A stretch of DNA of 64,000 nucleotides from DATJKD01 sp963834855 (GCA_963834855.1 CAWIDH010000032.1:186001-250000), one strand, 5' to 3'; shown: positions 35,402 through 44,709, counted from the first letter of the stretch. Notes: generated from the sequence alone by a model not told the origin. Numbers and translations: made by a program.

Positions 35402-37617
35402 GGCGGGTCGCTTCCGCGGCCCTGATGGGCATCGGCGGGCTGCTGTGGCTCGCGGCCATCCTGTTCATGGCGCAGACCGCGCAGAACTCCGAGCAGTTCG
35501 GTCGTCTGCACCCGTGGATCCTGATGATCAACGCGGCCGGTCTCGTCGTGCTGCTCGTGCTGCTGGGCGGGAAGCTCGCGCAGCTCGTGCGCGACTGGCG
35601 CGGACACGTGATCGGCTCGCGGATCAAGGCGCGCATGGTCTGGATCTTCGGCGTGCTCGCCACGCTGCCGATCCTGCTCGTGTACTTCTTCGCGGTGCAG
35701 TTCCTGAACCGCGGCATCGACAGCTGGTTCAACGTCGAGATCCGTCGCAGCCTCGACGACGCGCTGGTCCTGTCGCGCTCGGCGCTCGAAGTGCGGATGC
35801 GCGAGCACCTCGCGGACACCCAGCTCATCGCCGACGAGCTGGCAGCGAGCGGCGGTGCCTATCCGGGGCTGCTCGAGGCGATGCGACAGCGCGTCGGCGC
35901 ACTCGAACTCACGATCGCGACCGAGGGCGGATCGCTGATCGCGCTCTCCAAGGGCCTGTCCTCGGACCTGGTGCCCGAGGAGCTGCCGGACGAGTTGCTG
36001 CTGCAGATCCGCCAGGGCCGGCCATTCGTGAGCCTCGAGCCGCAGGCGCAGGGTGGCTACCTGGTGCGCACGGCCGTGCAGGTCGGCCCGGCGGCGCCCG
36101 GCCGCGAGCGTCTCCTGGTGCAGGCGGTCTACCCCGTGGCCGAGCGCCTGGGCGCGCTCGCCGACACGGTGCAGGCCGCGTACCAGCAGTACGGGGAGAA
36201 GGACTACCTGCGCCGACCGCTCAAGGCGAGCTTCATCCTCACGCTGACCGTCGTGCTGCTGCTCTCGCTGCTCGCCGCGTGGTACGGCGCGATCTTCACG
36301 GCCCAGCGCCTCGTGCAGCCGATACAGGACCTCGTCAAGGGCACGCGCGCCGTGGCGCAGGGCGACCTCGACACGCGTCTCCCGCTCACCTCGCATGACG
36401 AGATGGGCTTCCTCGTGCATTCCTTCAACGACATGACCAAGCGACTGCGACGCGCGCGCGAGGACCAGCAGTCCGCGCAGCAGGCGGCCGAGACCGAGCG
36501 CGCCAACCTCGCGGTCATCCTCGCGCGGCTGTCGACCGGCGTGGTCTCCCTCGAGCCGGACCTGCGCGTGCGCACCGCGAACCGCGCCGCGAGCATGATC
36601 CTGGGCGAGGATCTCGAGGCACGTGTCGGGCAGCCGCTCGCCGCGCTCGGCACGCCCGAGAGCCTGCTCGGCCAGTTCAGGGAGTCGGCGCGCGCGAGGC
36701 TCGCCGCGGGCGACGTCGAATGGCGCGAGCAGCTCACGCTCGCCTCGGGGTCGGGGCGGCGCGTGCTGATGTGCGCGTGCACGCCGCTGCCCGGCGAGGG
36801 CGACGCGCCGGCGGGCTACGTGCTGGTCTTCGACGACATCACCATGATGCTGCAGGCGCAGCGCGAGGCCGCCTGGGGCGAGGTCGCGCGCCGGCTCGCG
36901 CACGAGATCAAGAATCCGCTGACGCCCATCCGGCTTTCCGCCGAGCGCATGCGCCACAAGCTGCTGCCCGCGATGGCGGAGAAGGAGGCGCAGATCCTCG
37001 ACCGCGGCACGGAGACGATCGTGCAGCAGGTCGAGGCGATGAAGGAGATGGTCAACGCGTTCAGCGAGTACGCGCGCGCGCCGCGCTTCGAGATGTCGAG
37101 CGTCGACCTCAACAAGCTCGTCACCGAGGTGACGGATCTCTACCGCGCACAGGATACGCGCCGACGCGTGCGACTCACCGTGATGCTCGGAGACGGCATC
37201 GACACGGTGGTGGCGGACGAGGGGCGACTGCGACAGCTGCTGCACAACCTGCTCACCAACTCGATGGAAGCGCTCGAGGGCCATCGCGGCGGGGAGATCG
37301 TGGTGCGAACACGGCTCGCGCGCCGCGGCGGTGGGGACGTGGCGGAGATCACGGTCGAGGACAACGGGCCCGGGTTCCAGCGCGAGCTCATCGGCCAGGT
37401 GTTCGACCCCTACGTCACGACCAAGGCCAAGGGTACCGGCCTCGGGCTCGCAATCGTGCGAAAGATCGTCGAAGAGCACGGCGGCCACATCGAGGCGGAA
37501 AACCGCGCCGAGGGCGGTGCGAGGGTACGTATCGACCTGCCATTGACCGAACTGGGGAGGCCCGCCGCAGCGCAACGCAGCGAGCGCAAGGTGGAGCCCA
37601 GGAGGGAGCGTGCATGA
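35383..37617 (+). CDS. ntrY: NtrY-type membrane sensor histidine kinase
   Basis: The 744-residue kinase has membrane helices near residues 12-32, 47-65, 88-106 and 285-305. A HAMP domain follows (LVQPIQDLVKGTRAVAQGDLDTRLP), then a PAS domain (ILARLSTGVVSLEPDLRV), a HisKA domain (RRLAHEIKNPLTPIRLSAERM, phospho-His) and a HATPase domain (NLLTNSMEALEG, EDNGPGF, KGTGLGLAIVRKIVEEHGG). It should phosphorylate the NtrX encoded downstream (ATGA overlap). The ATG at 35383 starts MDAASLRRVASAAL; longer in-frame sequence overlaps DUF4390 in a non-coding frame. Confidence 0.93.
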   Translation: MDAASLRRVASAALMGIGGLLWLAAILFMAQTAQNSEQFGRLHPWILMINAAGLVVLLVLLGGKLAQLVRDWRGHVIGSRIKARMVWIFGVLATLPILLVYFFAVQFLNRGIDSWFNVEIRRSLDDALVLSRSALEVRMREHLADTQLIADELAASGGAYPGLLEAMRQRVGALELTIATEGGSLIALSKGLSSDLVPEELPDELLLQIRQGRPFVSLEPQAQGGYLVRTAVQVGPAAPGRERLLVQAVYPVAERLGALADTVQAAYQQYGEKDYLRRPLKASFILTLTVVLLLSLLAAWYGAIFTAQRLVQPIQDLVKGTRAVAQGDLDTRLPLTSHDEMGFLVHSFNDMTKRLRRAREDQQSAQQAAETERANLAVILARLSTGVVSLEPDLRVRTANRAASMILGEDLEARVGQPLAALGTPESLLGQFRESARARLAAGDVEWREQLTLASGSGRRVLMCACTPLPGEGDAPAGYVLVFDDITMMLQAQREAAWGEVARRLAHEIKNPLTPIRLSAERMRHKLLPAMAEKEAQILDRGTETIVQQVEAMKEMVNAFSEYARAPRFEMSSVDLNKLVTEVTDLYRAQDTRRRVRLTVMLGDGIDTVVADEGRLRQLLHNLLTNSMEALEGHRGGEIVVRTRLARRGGGDVAEITVEDNGPGFQRELIGQVFDPYVTTKAKGTGLGLAIVRKIVEEHGGHIEAENRAEGGARVRIDLPLTELGRPAAAQRSERKVEPRRERA

Positions 37618-38972
37618 GCACCGGACGGATACTCGTCGTTGACGACGAATCGGACATCCGGGACCTGGTCCAGGAGATCCTGAGCGAGGAGGGCTACACC
37701 GTCGAGACCGCGGCGAACGCGGCCGAGGCGCGCGACGCGTGTGAGAGGCACGCGCCCGACCTTGTCCTGCTCGACATCTGGATGCCGGACTCGGACGGCA
37801 TCAGCCTGCTGCGCGAATGGCAGCAATCGCACTCGTTCAACGCGCCGGTCGTGATGATGTCCGGTCACGGGACGGTCGAGACCGCGGTCGAGGCGACCCG
37901 GCTCGGCGCGGTCGACTACGTCGAGAAGCCGCTGTCGCTCGCGAAGCTCCTGCGCACCGTGCAGAGGGCGCTCGACGACGGTCGCCGGCGTCGCCACAGC
38001 GCGCGCACGCTGGTCCCGCCGCTGCTCGCGCCGATCGGGCGCAGCCAGCTCATGCGCGAGCTGCGCGAGCAGGTCCGCCAGCTCGCGCCGCACGACGCGC
38101 CGGTGCTGATCGTGGGCGAGCCGGGCACCGGCCGTGAGGCGTTCGCGCGCTACATCCATTCGCTGAGCCCGCGTTCCGGCGGCCCGTTCGTGACCGCCGT
38201 CGCCGGCGCGCTCACCGAGGGCGACCTCGAGACAAACCTCTACGGCGTCGGCAACGGGGGCGAGGTGCGCAAGGGCGCCCTCGAGCAGGCGGAAGGCGGA
38301 ACCCTGTATATCAACGGCCTCGAGGACCTCTCGGTTGCGGCGCAGCGACTGCTGCTCGCCGCGATCGACACGGGCAGCTACACGCGCAAGTCGGGCACGG
38401 CGACCCTGCGGTTCGACGCGCGCGTCGTCTCCAGCGGGCAGCCGGGGTTCGAGACGCGCGGCCCGGAGCCGTTTCGCATCGACCTGCTGTCGCAGCTCAA
38501 CGTGCTGACGCTGCGCATCCCGCCGCTGCGCGACTACGCCGAGGACGTGCCGGAGCTGCTGCGCTACTACGTCGACCGGCTGGTCGACGAGGAACGCCTG
38601 CCGTTCCGCCGCTTCAGCGTCGCCGCGCAGAACCGGCTACGCAACTACCCCTGGCCGGGCAACATACGGGAGCTGAAGAACCTCGTGCACCGCCTGCTGA
38701 TCCAGGGCGGGCCGGAGGAGATCCCGCTCGAGGAGATCGAGCGCCAGATCGCGGCACAGACGGTGGCCGACGAGCCGCTGGTGAAGCAGGACCTGCTCGC
38801 GCTGCCATTGCGCGAGGCGCGCGAGCATTTCGAGCGCGCCTACCTCACGCAGCAGCTGCAGCTCTGCAACGGCAAAGTCGGCCAGCTCGCGAAGCGCGTG
38901 GGCATGGAGCGCACGCACCTGTACCGCAAGCTCCGCTCGCTGGGCGTCGACTTCCGGCAGTCGGAGGAGTGA
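37614..38972 (+). CDS. ntrX: NtrX-type response regulator with degenerate AAA+ domain
   Basis: The 452-residue regulator has a full receiver domain (ILVVDDESDIRDLV, LVLLDIWMPDSDGI with phospho-Asp, VVMMSGHGT, DYVEKP) and a Fis-type helix-turn-helix at the end (GKVGQLAKRVGMERTHLYRKLRSLG). The central AAA+ domain is unusual. Walker A is GEPGTGREAF with Arg in place of the usual Lys. GAFTGA is absent (NLYGVGNGGEVRKGALEQAEGG). Walker B reads TLYINGLEDL instead of the Asp-Glu form. It probably cannot drive sigma-54 activation by ATP hydrolysis. Confidence 0.93.
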   Translation: MSTGRILVVDDESDIRDLVQEILSEEGYTVETAANAAEARDACERHAPDLVLLDIWMPDSDGISLLREWQQSHSFNAPVVMMSGHGTVETAVEATRLGAVDYVEKPLSLAKLLRTVQRALDDGRRRRHSARTLVPPLLAPIGRSQLMRELREQVRQLAPHDAPVLIVGEPGTGREAFARYIHSLSPRSGGPFVTAVAGALTEGDLETNLYGVGNGGEVRKGALEQAEGGTLYINGLEDLSVAAQRLLLAAIDTGSYTRKSGTATLRFDARVVSSGQPGFETRGPEPFRIDLLSQLNVLTLRIPPLRDYAEDVPELLRYYVDRLVDEERLPFRRFSVAAQNRLRNYPWPGNIRELKNLVHRLLIQGGPEEIPLEEIERQIAAQTVADEPLVKQDLLALPLREAREHFERAYLTQQLQLCNGKVGQLAKRVGMERTHLYRKLRSLGVDFRQSEE

Positions 38973-38989
38973 CGAGGAACCTGCGCTCG

Positions 38990-39046
38990 GAAATGGGCTC
39001 AAAGCCAGATTACGGCTTACTAATCTGGCTCTGAGCCGAATTTCGC
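38990..39046. repeat. Palindromic repeat pair downstream of ntrX
   Basis: AAATGGGCTCAAAGCCAGATT and AATCTGGCTCTGAGCCGAATT are inverted partners of the GGCTCSGAGCC family separated by ACGGCTTACT. Together they can fold into a long hairpin just after the ntrX stop and before the convergent DUF4136 gene. Confidence 0.7.
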
Positions 39047-39056
39047 TGGGACGCTG

Positions 39057-39614
39057 CTACTGCGCCGCGGCCGTCCGCGCCGGAAAATCCCGCATCGCGG
39101 TCGAGACGGCGTGCTGTATCGCCGCCGGCTCGACGCTGCCCTTGGTCAGCTTGCCGGAGATGCTGCCGTTCCAGACCTCGGCGTTCTTGCCGGCGTCGAC
39201 CGCGTGGACGACGAGGGTGCCCTCGGTGAAATTGCGGATGCTCGGGCTGCCGACGTTGACCGAGCCGCCGACGTTGCCGCCCCAGCTGCCGACGCCGATG
39301 CCGACGCGCACCGGATTGTTCTCGACCTTCTCCGCCTTGGCGGTCTCATAGGCGATCCGCAGGTCGGGATTCTCCTGCGACTCGGTGTAGCCCTTGCGCT
39401 GCATCTCGGTTGCGATCGCGGCGCGGATGTTCTTGTCGAGGAGCTGCAGGGGTGCATCGCCGCCCGTCACGCCTGGCGCCGGCGCCCAGCCGAAGGTCCG
39501 GTAGGCGGCGAAGTTCGCCTGCGGGTCGCGCATCGACTGCGGCTCGGGGGGCGGGGTGACACAGCCGCTCAGCAGCATCAGGGCGAGCAGGCTCGCGCGG
39601 GTCCAGGTCTGCAT
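39057..39614 (-). CDS. DUF4136 lipoprotein
   Basis: The 185-residue protein has a lipobox (LMLLSGC) and the DUF4136 pattern: FAAYRTFGWAPAPG, LDKNIRAAIATEMQRKGYTESQENPDLRIAYETA, NFTEGTLVVHAVDAGKNAEVWNGSISGKL, and a closing helix IQHAVSTAMRDFP. It should be anchored in the outer or inner membrane facing the periplasm; its function is unknown. Confidence 0.88.
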   Translation of the reverse strand: MQTWTRASLLALMLLSGCVTPPPEPQSMRDPQANFAAYRTFGWAPAPGVTGGDAPLQLLDKNIRAAIATEMQRKGYTESQENPDLRIAYETAKAEKVENNPVRVGIGVGSWGGNVGGSVNVGSPSIRNFTEGTLVVHAVDAGKNAEVWNGSISGKLTKGSVEPAAIQHAVSTAMRDFPARTAAAQ

Positions 39615-39645
39615 ACGCGGTCCTCCTGGTTGACCGATGCGCCGC

Positions 39646-40156
39646 TTACTTCGCGGCCGCCACCATGTACTCGACGGCGTTGATCACGGACTGGTCCGTC
39701 AGGTCCGTGCGGCCGCCTTTCGCGGGCATGAAGCCCGCCTTGCCCTGGTATCCCTTGATCGCGTGCTGGTGCAGCGTGTCGCGCGCCCTGCGCGATGCGC
39801 GCCGCCCACGCCGCCTTGTCGCCAAATTTCGGCGCACCGGCCACGCCCGCGCCGTGGCAGGCGACGCACGCCTGGGTGTAGACCTCTTCGCCGCCCAGAT
39901 CGACAGCGGCGCCAGCGGCTTCGGGGGCGGCGGGCTCGAGCGCCGTGTTGTCCTGCCCGGCGATGGCCACCTTGGCTACAGGCTCGATGCGCGCGAGGAG
40001 CTCGCGCTGGTAGACGGGATCTTCCAGCTTGTGTGCCTCGAACGACCGTCCGGAGATCACGCGCGCGAGCCCGAGCAGCACCAGCGTGACCGCGAACAGG
40101 ATGCCCAGCACCAGCATGAAGGTGTCGAAGAAGGTGCGGTCGTGCTTCTCGCTCAC
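39646..40156 (-). CDS. Membrane-anchored cytochrome c5-type protein, one-base insertion
   Basis: The GTG start gives VSEKHDRTFFDTFMLVLGILFAVTLVLLGLA, an N-terminal membrane anchor without a cleavable signal. A single heme site follows (YTQACVACHGAG). The axial Met is expected in GFMPAKGG, and the protein ends in VINAVEYMVAAAK, the closing helix of c5 cytochromes. A shift near 39784 separates the last part; removing one base gives RIAQGRDTLHQHAIKGYQGK. The length is 3n+1. It probably shuttles electrons in the periplasm. Confidence 0.88.
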
Positions 40157-40330
40157 GAGGCCTCCACACGGCCGGGTCCAGGCAGGGTCGCGGATTATAC
40201 AGTCACAGGGCCGCAACCCTCCCGCCCGCCGATCGCCGCAGAAACGCTACCGCACCAGTCGATTTTGGCCCGGCGTGGACGCTCGCGGCGCGCGCGGCTA
40301 AGATTTGCGCCCCTCGCGGGATCCAACCGC

Positions 40331-40407
40331 GCGCCCGTAGCTCAGTTGGATAGAGTGTCGGCCTCCGAAGCCGAAGGTCGTGGGTTCGAATCCCGCCGGG
40401 CGCGCCA
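40331..40407 (+). tRNA. tRNA-Arg (anticodon CCG)
   Basis: The 77-nt cloverleaf has acceptor arms GCGCCCG/CGGGCGC and D-arm AGCTCAGTTGGATAGAG. The anticodon stem TCGGC/GCCGA carries the loop CTCCGAA (anticodon CCG). T-arm GTGGGTTCGAATCCCGC and an encoded CCA follow. It reads CGG codons. No attachment-site duplication is evident beside it. Confidence 0.97.
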
Positions 40408-40487
40408 AGTTCTCAGGGTCCGTTCCGATCACATGCTGTCCGGGCCGGAGCACTCGCCAGGGAGGCTCACGCCACCTGCCCGCGGAT

Positions 40488-40835
40488 TCAGTCCAACTCG
40501 CGCCTGAGTTTCATGCCGACCCGGGCGATCGAGTTGATGGCGGGGATCAGCTCGTGACCGAACTCGGTCAACGCGTACTCTACCGACGGCGGTGATGTCG
40601 GCATGACCGTACGCGTGACGATGCCCCGGCGCTCGAGCTCCTTGAGCCGCGCGCTGAGCACGCGTGCCGAGATACGCGGTATGTCATGACGCAGCTCGCC
40701 GAACCGCCGCGGGCCGCCGCTCAGGTACCAGAGGACGTTGGGCGTCCAGGCGCCGCGCAGCATCGACATGCACTGGGTCAACGGGCATTCCCCGGGCGGT
40801 GGCACGACCCTGCTGCGGCGGACCTTCAACGCCAT
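40488..40835 (-). CDS. HxlR family winged-helix regulator
   Basis: The 115-residue protein matches HxlR: CPLTQCMSMLRGAWTPNVLWYLSGGPRRFGELRHDIPRISARVLSARLKELERRGIVTR, then VEYALTEFGHELIPAINSIA. Many family members sense reactive electrophiles or aldehydes through an N-terminal Cys; here ECPLTQC holds two. It is divergent from the nitronate monooxygenase-GST pair and is the likely regulator of it. Confidence 0.92.
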   Translation of the reverse strand: MALKVRRSRVVPPPGECPLTQCMSMLRGAWTPNVLWYLSGGPRRFGELRHDIPRISARVLSARLKELERRGIVTRTVMPTSPPSVEYALTEFGHELIPAINSIARVGMKLRRELD

Positions 40836-40857
40836 GCAATGGACCCCGGTAGGACAG

Positions 40858-40916
40858 GTTACTGGCTGGATACCACAATTTTTAGTTACTGGCTATTACC
40901 AGGTATCAAACAGTAA
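40858..40916. promoter_or_regulatory. Candidate HxlR operator in the divergent gap
   Basis: The ten-base sequence GTTACTGGCT is repeated directly at 40858-40867 and 40885-40894. The second copy also forms an inverted repeat, TTACTG (40886-40891) with CAGTAA (40911-40916). The gap is AT-rich compared with surroundings. HxlR regulators usually bind such sites between divergent genes. Confidence 0.5.
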
Positions 40917-40963
40917 TCAACCGCTGCTACGATCCTCCGCAATCGCCAGGGAACGGTGCTCGC

Positions 40964-42043
40964 ATGAATCAGGCCGACCAGACGGAAGCGGTGCGCAGGC
41001 TCGGCATCCGCCACCCGATCATCCAGGGTCCCTTCGGCGGCGGGCTCTCGACGGCGCGCCTGGCGGCCACGGTTTCGAACCTCGGCGGGCTGGGCTCGTA
41101 CGGCGCATACAGCCTGCCGCCGGAGGGAATCCTGGATGCCGCGCGCGCGATCCGCGCGCTCACCTCCGCGCCCTTCGCGCTCAATCTCTGGGTCTCGGAT
41201 CATGACGCCGGAGGGCTCGATCTGAGCGACGCCGAGTTCGAACGCGTGTCGCGGATCTTCGCGCCCTATTTCCGCGAGCTGGGCGTCGCGCTGCCCGCGC
41301 GTCCCGAGCGGTTCAGCCATCGCTTCGACGACCAGGTCGCTGCATTGCTCGAGGCGAACCCGCCGGTCTTCAGCTTCGTATTCGGCGTGCCTTCGCCCGC
41401 GATCCTGTCCGAGTGCCGGCAGCGCGGGATCGTGACGATCGGCGCCGCGACGACCATCGCCGAGGCGCGGGTGCTGGAGGAAGCCGGTGTCGACCTGCTG
41501 GTAGCCACCGGCTCCGACGCGGGCGGGCATCGTCCGTCCTTTCTCAAGTCCGCCGAGGATTCGCTCACCGGCACCTTTTCGCTCGTGCCGCTCATCGCCG
41601 ACCGCGTCAAGGTCCCCGTCATTGCCGCCGGCGGGATCGTCGATGCGCGCGGCGTGCGTGCCGCGCTGGCACTCGGTGCGCAGGCGGCGCAGATCGGAAC
41701 GGCGTTCCTCGCCTGCGAGGAATCCGGCGCGACCGCGGAGCACCGCGAGATCCTGTTCAGCGAACGCGCGCAGGAAACGACGCTGACGCGCGCATTTTCC
41801 GGGCGCCTCGCACGCGGCGTCCGCAATCGATGGACCGACGAGATGGCGCCGCGCATCGCCGAGCTGCCGCCGTTTCCGATCCAGAGCTGGTTCGTGTCGA
41901 AGCTGCGGCCCGCCGCAGTCAAGGCGGGACGCACGGACCTGGTGTCACTCTGGGGCGGCCAGGGCGCCCCGAACCTGCGCCATCGCACTACCGCGACCCT
42001 CATGGACGCACTCACCAACACACTGAAGGAGACCCGACGATGA
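40964..42043 (+). CDS. Nitronate monooxygenase (2-nitropropane dioxygenase family)
   Basis: The 359-residue TIM-barrel flavoprotein has RHPIIQGPFGGGLS, a FSFVFGVPSPAIL strand, GIVTIGAATTIAEARVLEEAGVDLLVATGSDAGGHR (catalytic His segment), PVIAAGGIVDARGVRAALALGAQAAQIGTAFLACEESG (FMN phosphate binding). These are the NMO signatures. It oxidises nitronates in characterised relatives. A beta-class GST follows with an ATGA overlap, so both are likely induced together by the divergent HxlR regulator. Confidence 0.93.
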   Translation: MNQADQTEAVRRLGIRHPIIQGPFGGGLSTARLAATVSNLGGLGSYGAYSLPPEGILDAARAIRALTSAPFALNLWVSDHDAGGLDLSDAEFERVSRIFAPYFRELGVALPARPERFSHRFDDQVAALLEANPPVFSFVFGVPSPAILSECRQRGIVTIGAATTIAEARVLEEAGVDLLVATGSDAGGHRPSFLKSAEDSLTGTFSLVPLIADRVKVPVIAAGGIVDARGVRAALALGAQAAQIGTAFLACEESGATAEHREILFSERAQETTLTRAFSGRLARGVRNRWTDEMAPRIAELPPFPIQSWFVSKLRPAAVKAGRTDLVSLWGGQGAPNLRHRTTATLMDALTNTLKETRR

Positions 42044-42648
42044 AGCTCTACTACTCACCCGGCGCCTGCTCGCTCTCGCCGCACATCGTTTCCCGCGAGG
42101 CGGGCCTCGATCTGCAACTCGAAAAGGTGGACCTCGCCGCGAAGAAGACCGCCTCCGGTCGCGACTTCCTGGAAATCAACCCCAAGGGCTACGTGCCGGT
42201 GCTGGAGCTCGACGATGGCCAATGGCTCACCGAAGGCCCGGCGATCGTTCAATACCTCGCGGACCGCAAGCCGCAGTCCGGCCTCGCACCCGCGTGCGGC
42301 ACGTTCGAGCGTTACCGCCTGCAGGAGATGCTGGGCTACGTGAACTCCGAGCTCCACAAGACCTACAGCCCGTTGTTCAGGCCGAACATCACGCCGGAGC
42401 TGCGCGAGGAACGGCTGGCGTACCTGCAGAAGCGTTATGCGCTGCTCGACAAGAAGTTCGACGGGAATCCGTACCTGTTCGGCAGCACCTTCACCGTGGC
42501 GGATGCATATCTCTTCACGGTCACGAACTGGGCGCGCACCGTAAAGCTCGACCTGTCGAGCTTCCCGCGCCTGCTCGCATTCCAGGATCGCGTCGCCTCG
42601 CGGCCGGCGGTGCAGCAGGCGCTCAAGGCCGAGGGGCTCGTCAAGTGA
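42040..42648 (+). CDS. Beta-class glutathione S-transferase
   Basis: The 202-residue protein opens MKLYYSPGACSLSPHIVSREAGL; Cys10 is the hallmark of bacterial beta-class GSTs. GYVPVLELDDGQWLTEGPAIVQYLAD holds the GSH-binding Pro and Glu-Gly. The C-terminal helical domain has YLFGSTFTVADAYLFTVTNWA. It is translationally coupled to the nitronate monooxygenase gene. A detoxification role is likely. Confidence 0.94.
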   Translation: MKLYYSPGACSLSPHIVSREAGLDLQLEKVDLAAKKTASGRDFLEINPKGYVPVLELDDGQWLTEGPAIVQYLADRKPQSGLAPACGTFERYRLQEMLGYVNSELHKTYSPLFRPNITPELREERLAYLQKRYALLDKKFDGNPYLFGSTFTVADAYLFTVTNWARTVKLDLSSFPRLLAFQDRVASRPAVQQALKAEGLVK

Positions 42649-42765
42649 GGGATAGGCAGGCCGACTTTCCTGTCGTGGTCGCCCCGGTTCGACGCCGGGG
42701 CGGACGAGGCGGAGCCACTGGTCGGTTCCGGCGACCTGCAGGACGAGCCGAGCCGCCAGCCTGTC

Positions 42766-43641
42766 CTACGCGACCGCCCTGACGATGTAGCCGCCAGACT
42801 TCTCATCCTTCTCGAGGTCGATCAGCCTTTGAGCCCGCGCTTCCTCGAGCAGCTCGCTGAAGCTGCGAAAGCCATGGTAGGTCTCGTTGAAGCCCGGGCG
42901 CTGGCGCTTGATCGCCTGCTTGATCATCGAGCCCCAGATCTTCTCGTCCTCGTCGCGCTCCTCGGACAGTGCCTCGAGGGTCTTCAGCACCAGCTCGAAC
43001 GCCTCCTGCCGTCGCTCGGCATCGGTGCTCTTCGGCGAGGCGGGTTGTGTCCCGCCGTTGCCGGGCCCGGCTTCCTGCGTGACGGTGGGCGCCGCGCCCG
43101 GCGGCGCCTTCGCGCCACCTTGCGCCTGCTTCGCCGGTGTCTTCCGTCGCCCGCGCCGCTGTTCCTCTTTGCGCACGAGGTCGTCGTAATAGATGAACTC
43201 GTCGCAGTTCGCGATCAGCAGGTCCGAGGTCGAGCTCTTCACGCCCACCCCGATCACCATCTTGTTGTTCTCGCGCAGCTTGCTCACGAGCGGCGAGAAG
43301 TCCGAATCGCCACTCACCACCACGAAGGTGTCCACGTGCGATTTCGTGTAGCAGAGGTCGAGCGCGTCGACGACCATGCGGATGTCGGCGGAGTTCTTGC
43401 CGGACATCCGCACGTGCGGAATCTCGATCAGCTCGAACGAGGCCTCGTGCATCGAGGCCTTGAACTCCTTGTACCGGTCCCAGTCGCAGTAGGCCTTCTT
43501 GACGACGATGCTGCCCTTGAGCAGCAGGCGCTCGAGTACCTTGTCGATGTCGAACCGCGCGAACTTCGCGTCGCGCACGCCGAGCGCGACGTTCTCGAAG
43601 TCGCAGAACACGGCCATGTTGGTGATCGCGGGCTTTGCCAT
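42766..43641 (-). CDS. NYN-domain protein with C-terminal OST-HTH/LOTUS-like domain
   Basis: Residues 1-150 form a PIN-like NYN domain with the acidic ligands in MAVFCDFENVA, SADIRMVVDALDL and TFVVVSGDSDFSPLV, all intact, as in LabA/MARF1-type ribonucleases. A charged, Ala/Pro-rich linker follows (about 160-215). The C-terminal 75 residues (EKIWGSMIKQAIKRQRPGFNETYHGFRSFSELLEEA) match the OST-HTH/LOTUS RNA-binding fold. It is probably an RNA-processing or RNA-decay enzyme. It sits alone between GST and CorA. Confidence 0.88.
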   Translation of the reverse strand: MAKPAITNMAVFCDFENVALGVRDAKFARFDIDKVLERLLLKGSIVVKKAYCDWDRYKEFKASMHEASFELIEIPHVRMSGKNSADIRMVVDALDLCYTKSHVDTFVVVSGDSDFSPLVSKLRENNKMVIGVGVKSSTSDLLIANCDEFIYYDDLVRKEEQRRGRRKTPAKQAQGGAKAPPGAAPTVTQEAGPGNGGTQPASPKSTDAERRQEAFELVLKTLEALSEERDEDEKIWGSMIKQAIKRQRPGFNETYHGFRSFSELLEEARAQRLIDLEKDEKSGGYIVRAVA

Positions 43642-43683
43642 GCGTAGCAGCCTAGCACGCACCCTGATGGCGGCGCAGCGGAG

Positions 43684-44659
43684 TCAGAGCCAGCCCTTGC
43701 GGCGGAAGTAGATGTACGGGACGACGGCCGAGACGAGCATCGCGATGAGCGCCACCGGGTAACCCCAGTGCTTGTCGAGCTCCGGCATGAAGTCGAAGTT
43801 CATGCCATAGATGCTCGCCACCAGCGTCGGCGGCAGGAACATGACCGCCGCCACCGAGAAGATCTTGATGATGTTGTTCTGTTCGAGGTTGATGAGGCCG
43901 AGCACGGCGTCGAGCAGGAACTGCACCTTGGTGCTGAGGAAGCTCGCGTGGTCGGACAGCGACTGCACGTCGCGCAGCGTCGACTTGAAGCGGCCGCTCT
44001 GGTCCTTCGAGAGCGTCACGGTCGTGGTCTGCTGCACGTACATCAGCAGCCGCTGGAAGCTGATCAGGCTCTCCCGCGCCTTCGAGATCAGGTCGCCGTC
44101 GATGCCGATGCGCTGGATCATCCCGTGCAGGTCGCGGCTGGTGGGCGCCGGGCCGTCGGCGCGCGGGAAGATCAGATGCGAGACCGAATCGAGATCGACC
44201 TGGACGCGCTCGAGCAGGTCGGCGATGCGCTCGATGAAGGCCTCGAGCAGCCCGGCGAGCAGCGTGGCCGACGACGTGCACGCAGCGGGCGAACGCTCGA
44301 CGTAGTTCATGAACCGCCTGATCGGCGTGGGATCGGCGTAACGGTTGGTGATCAGCCGGTCGTTCGCCAGGATGAACGTGACCGCGCTGCTCTCGGGGGC
44401 CGGGCCGTCGAGCTTGGTGCCCACGGTCGCCGTCATGTAGAGCGCGCCGTTCTCCTCGTAGAGCCGGCTCGAGGTCTCGATCTCCTTCATCTCGTCGCGC
44501 GTGGGGACGTCGACGGTGAGCAGCGACTCGACGGCCTTCTCCTCCTCGGGCGTGGGCTCGAACAGGTCCGCCCAGAGGAACTCGTCCGGAAACGGGCGCC
44601 GGCGGGACGTGTTCGACCCAGGTGTAACCACTGCCGGTGGGGATGAGGAGACGGAGCAT
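43684..44659 (-). CDS. corA: CorA family magnesium/divalent cation transporter, one-base insertion
   Basis: The C-terminus carries the CorA signature YGMNF between two membrane helices (VAAVMFLPPTLVASI and YPVALIAMLVSAVVPYIYF). Before it lies the long cytoplasmic funnel. The true start is MLRLLIPTGSGYTWVE at 44659, in another frame: at about 44607 GCGCCCGTTTCC should lose one base to read PAPFPDEFLWADLFEPT. The length is 3n+1. It should pass Mg2+, Co2+ or Ni2+. Confidence 0.93.
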
Positions 44660-44709
44660 GTTCTTGTCGGTCGCGCGAACTGGGCGCCGTTTTAGCACAG
44701 ACCCAAGCG

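Noticed and set aside
40331..40407. tRNA-Arg as an integration site for a genomic island
   Set aside because: No duplicated tRNA 3' end, integrase or composition change is seen on either side within the window.
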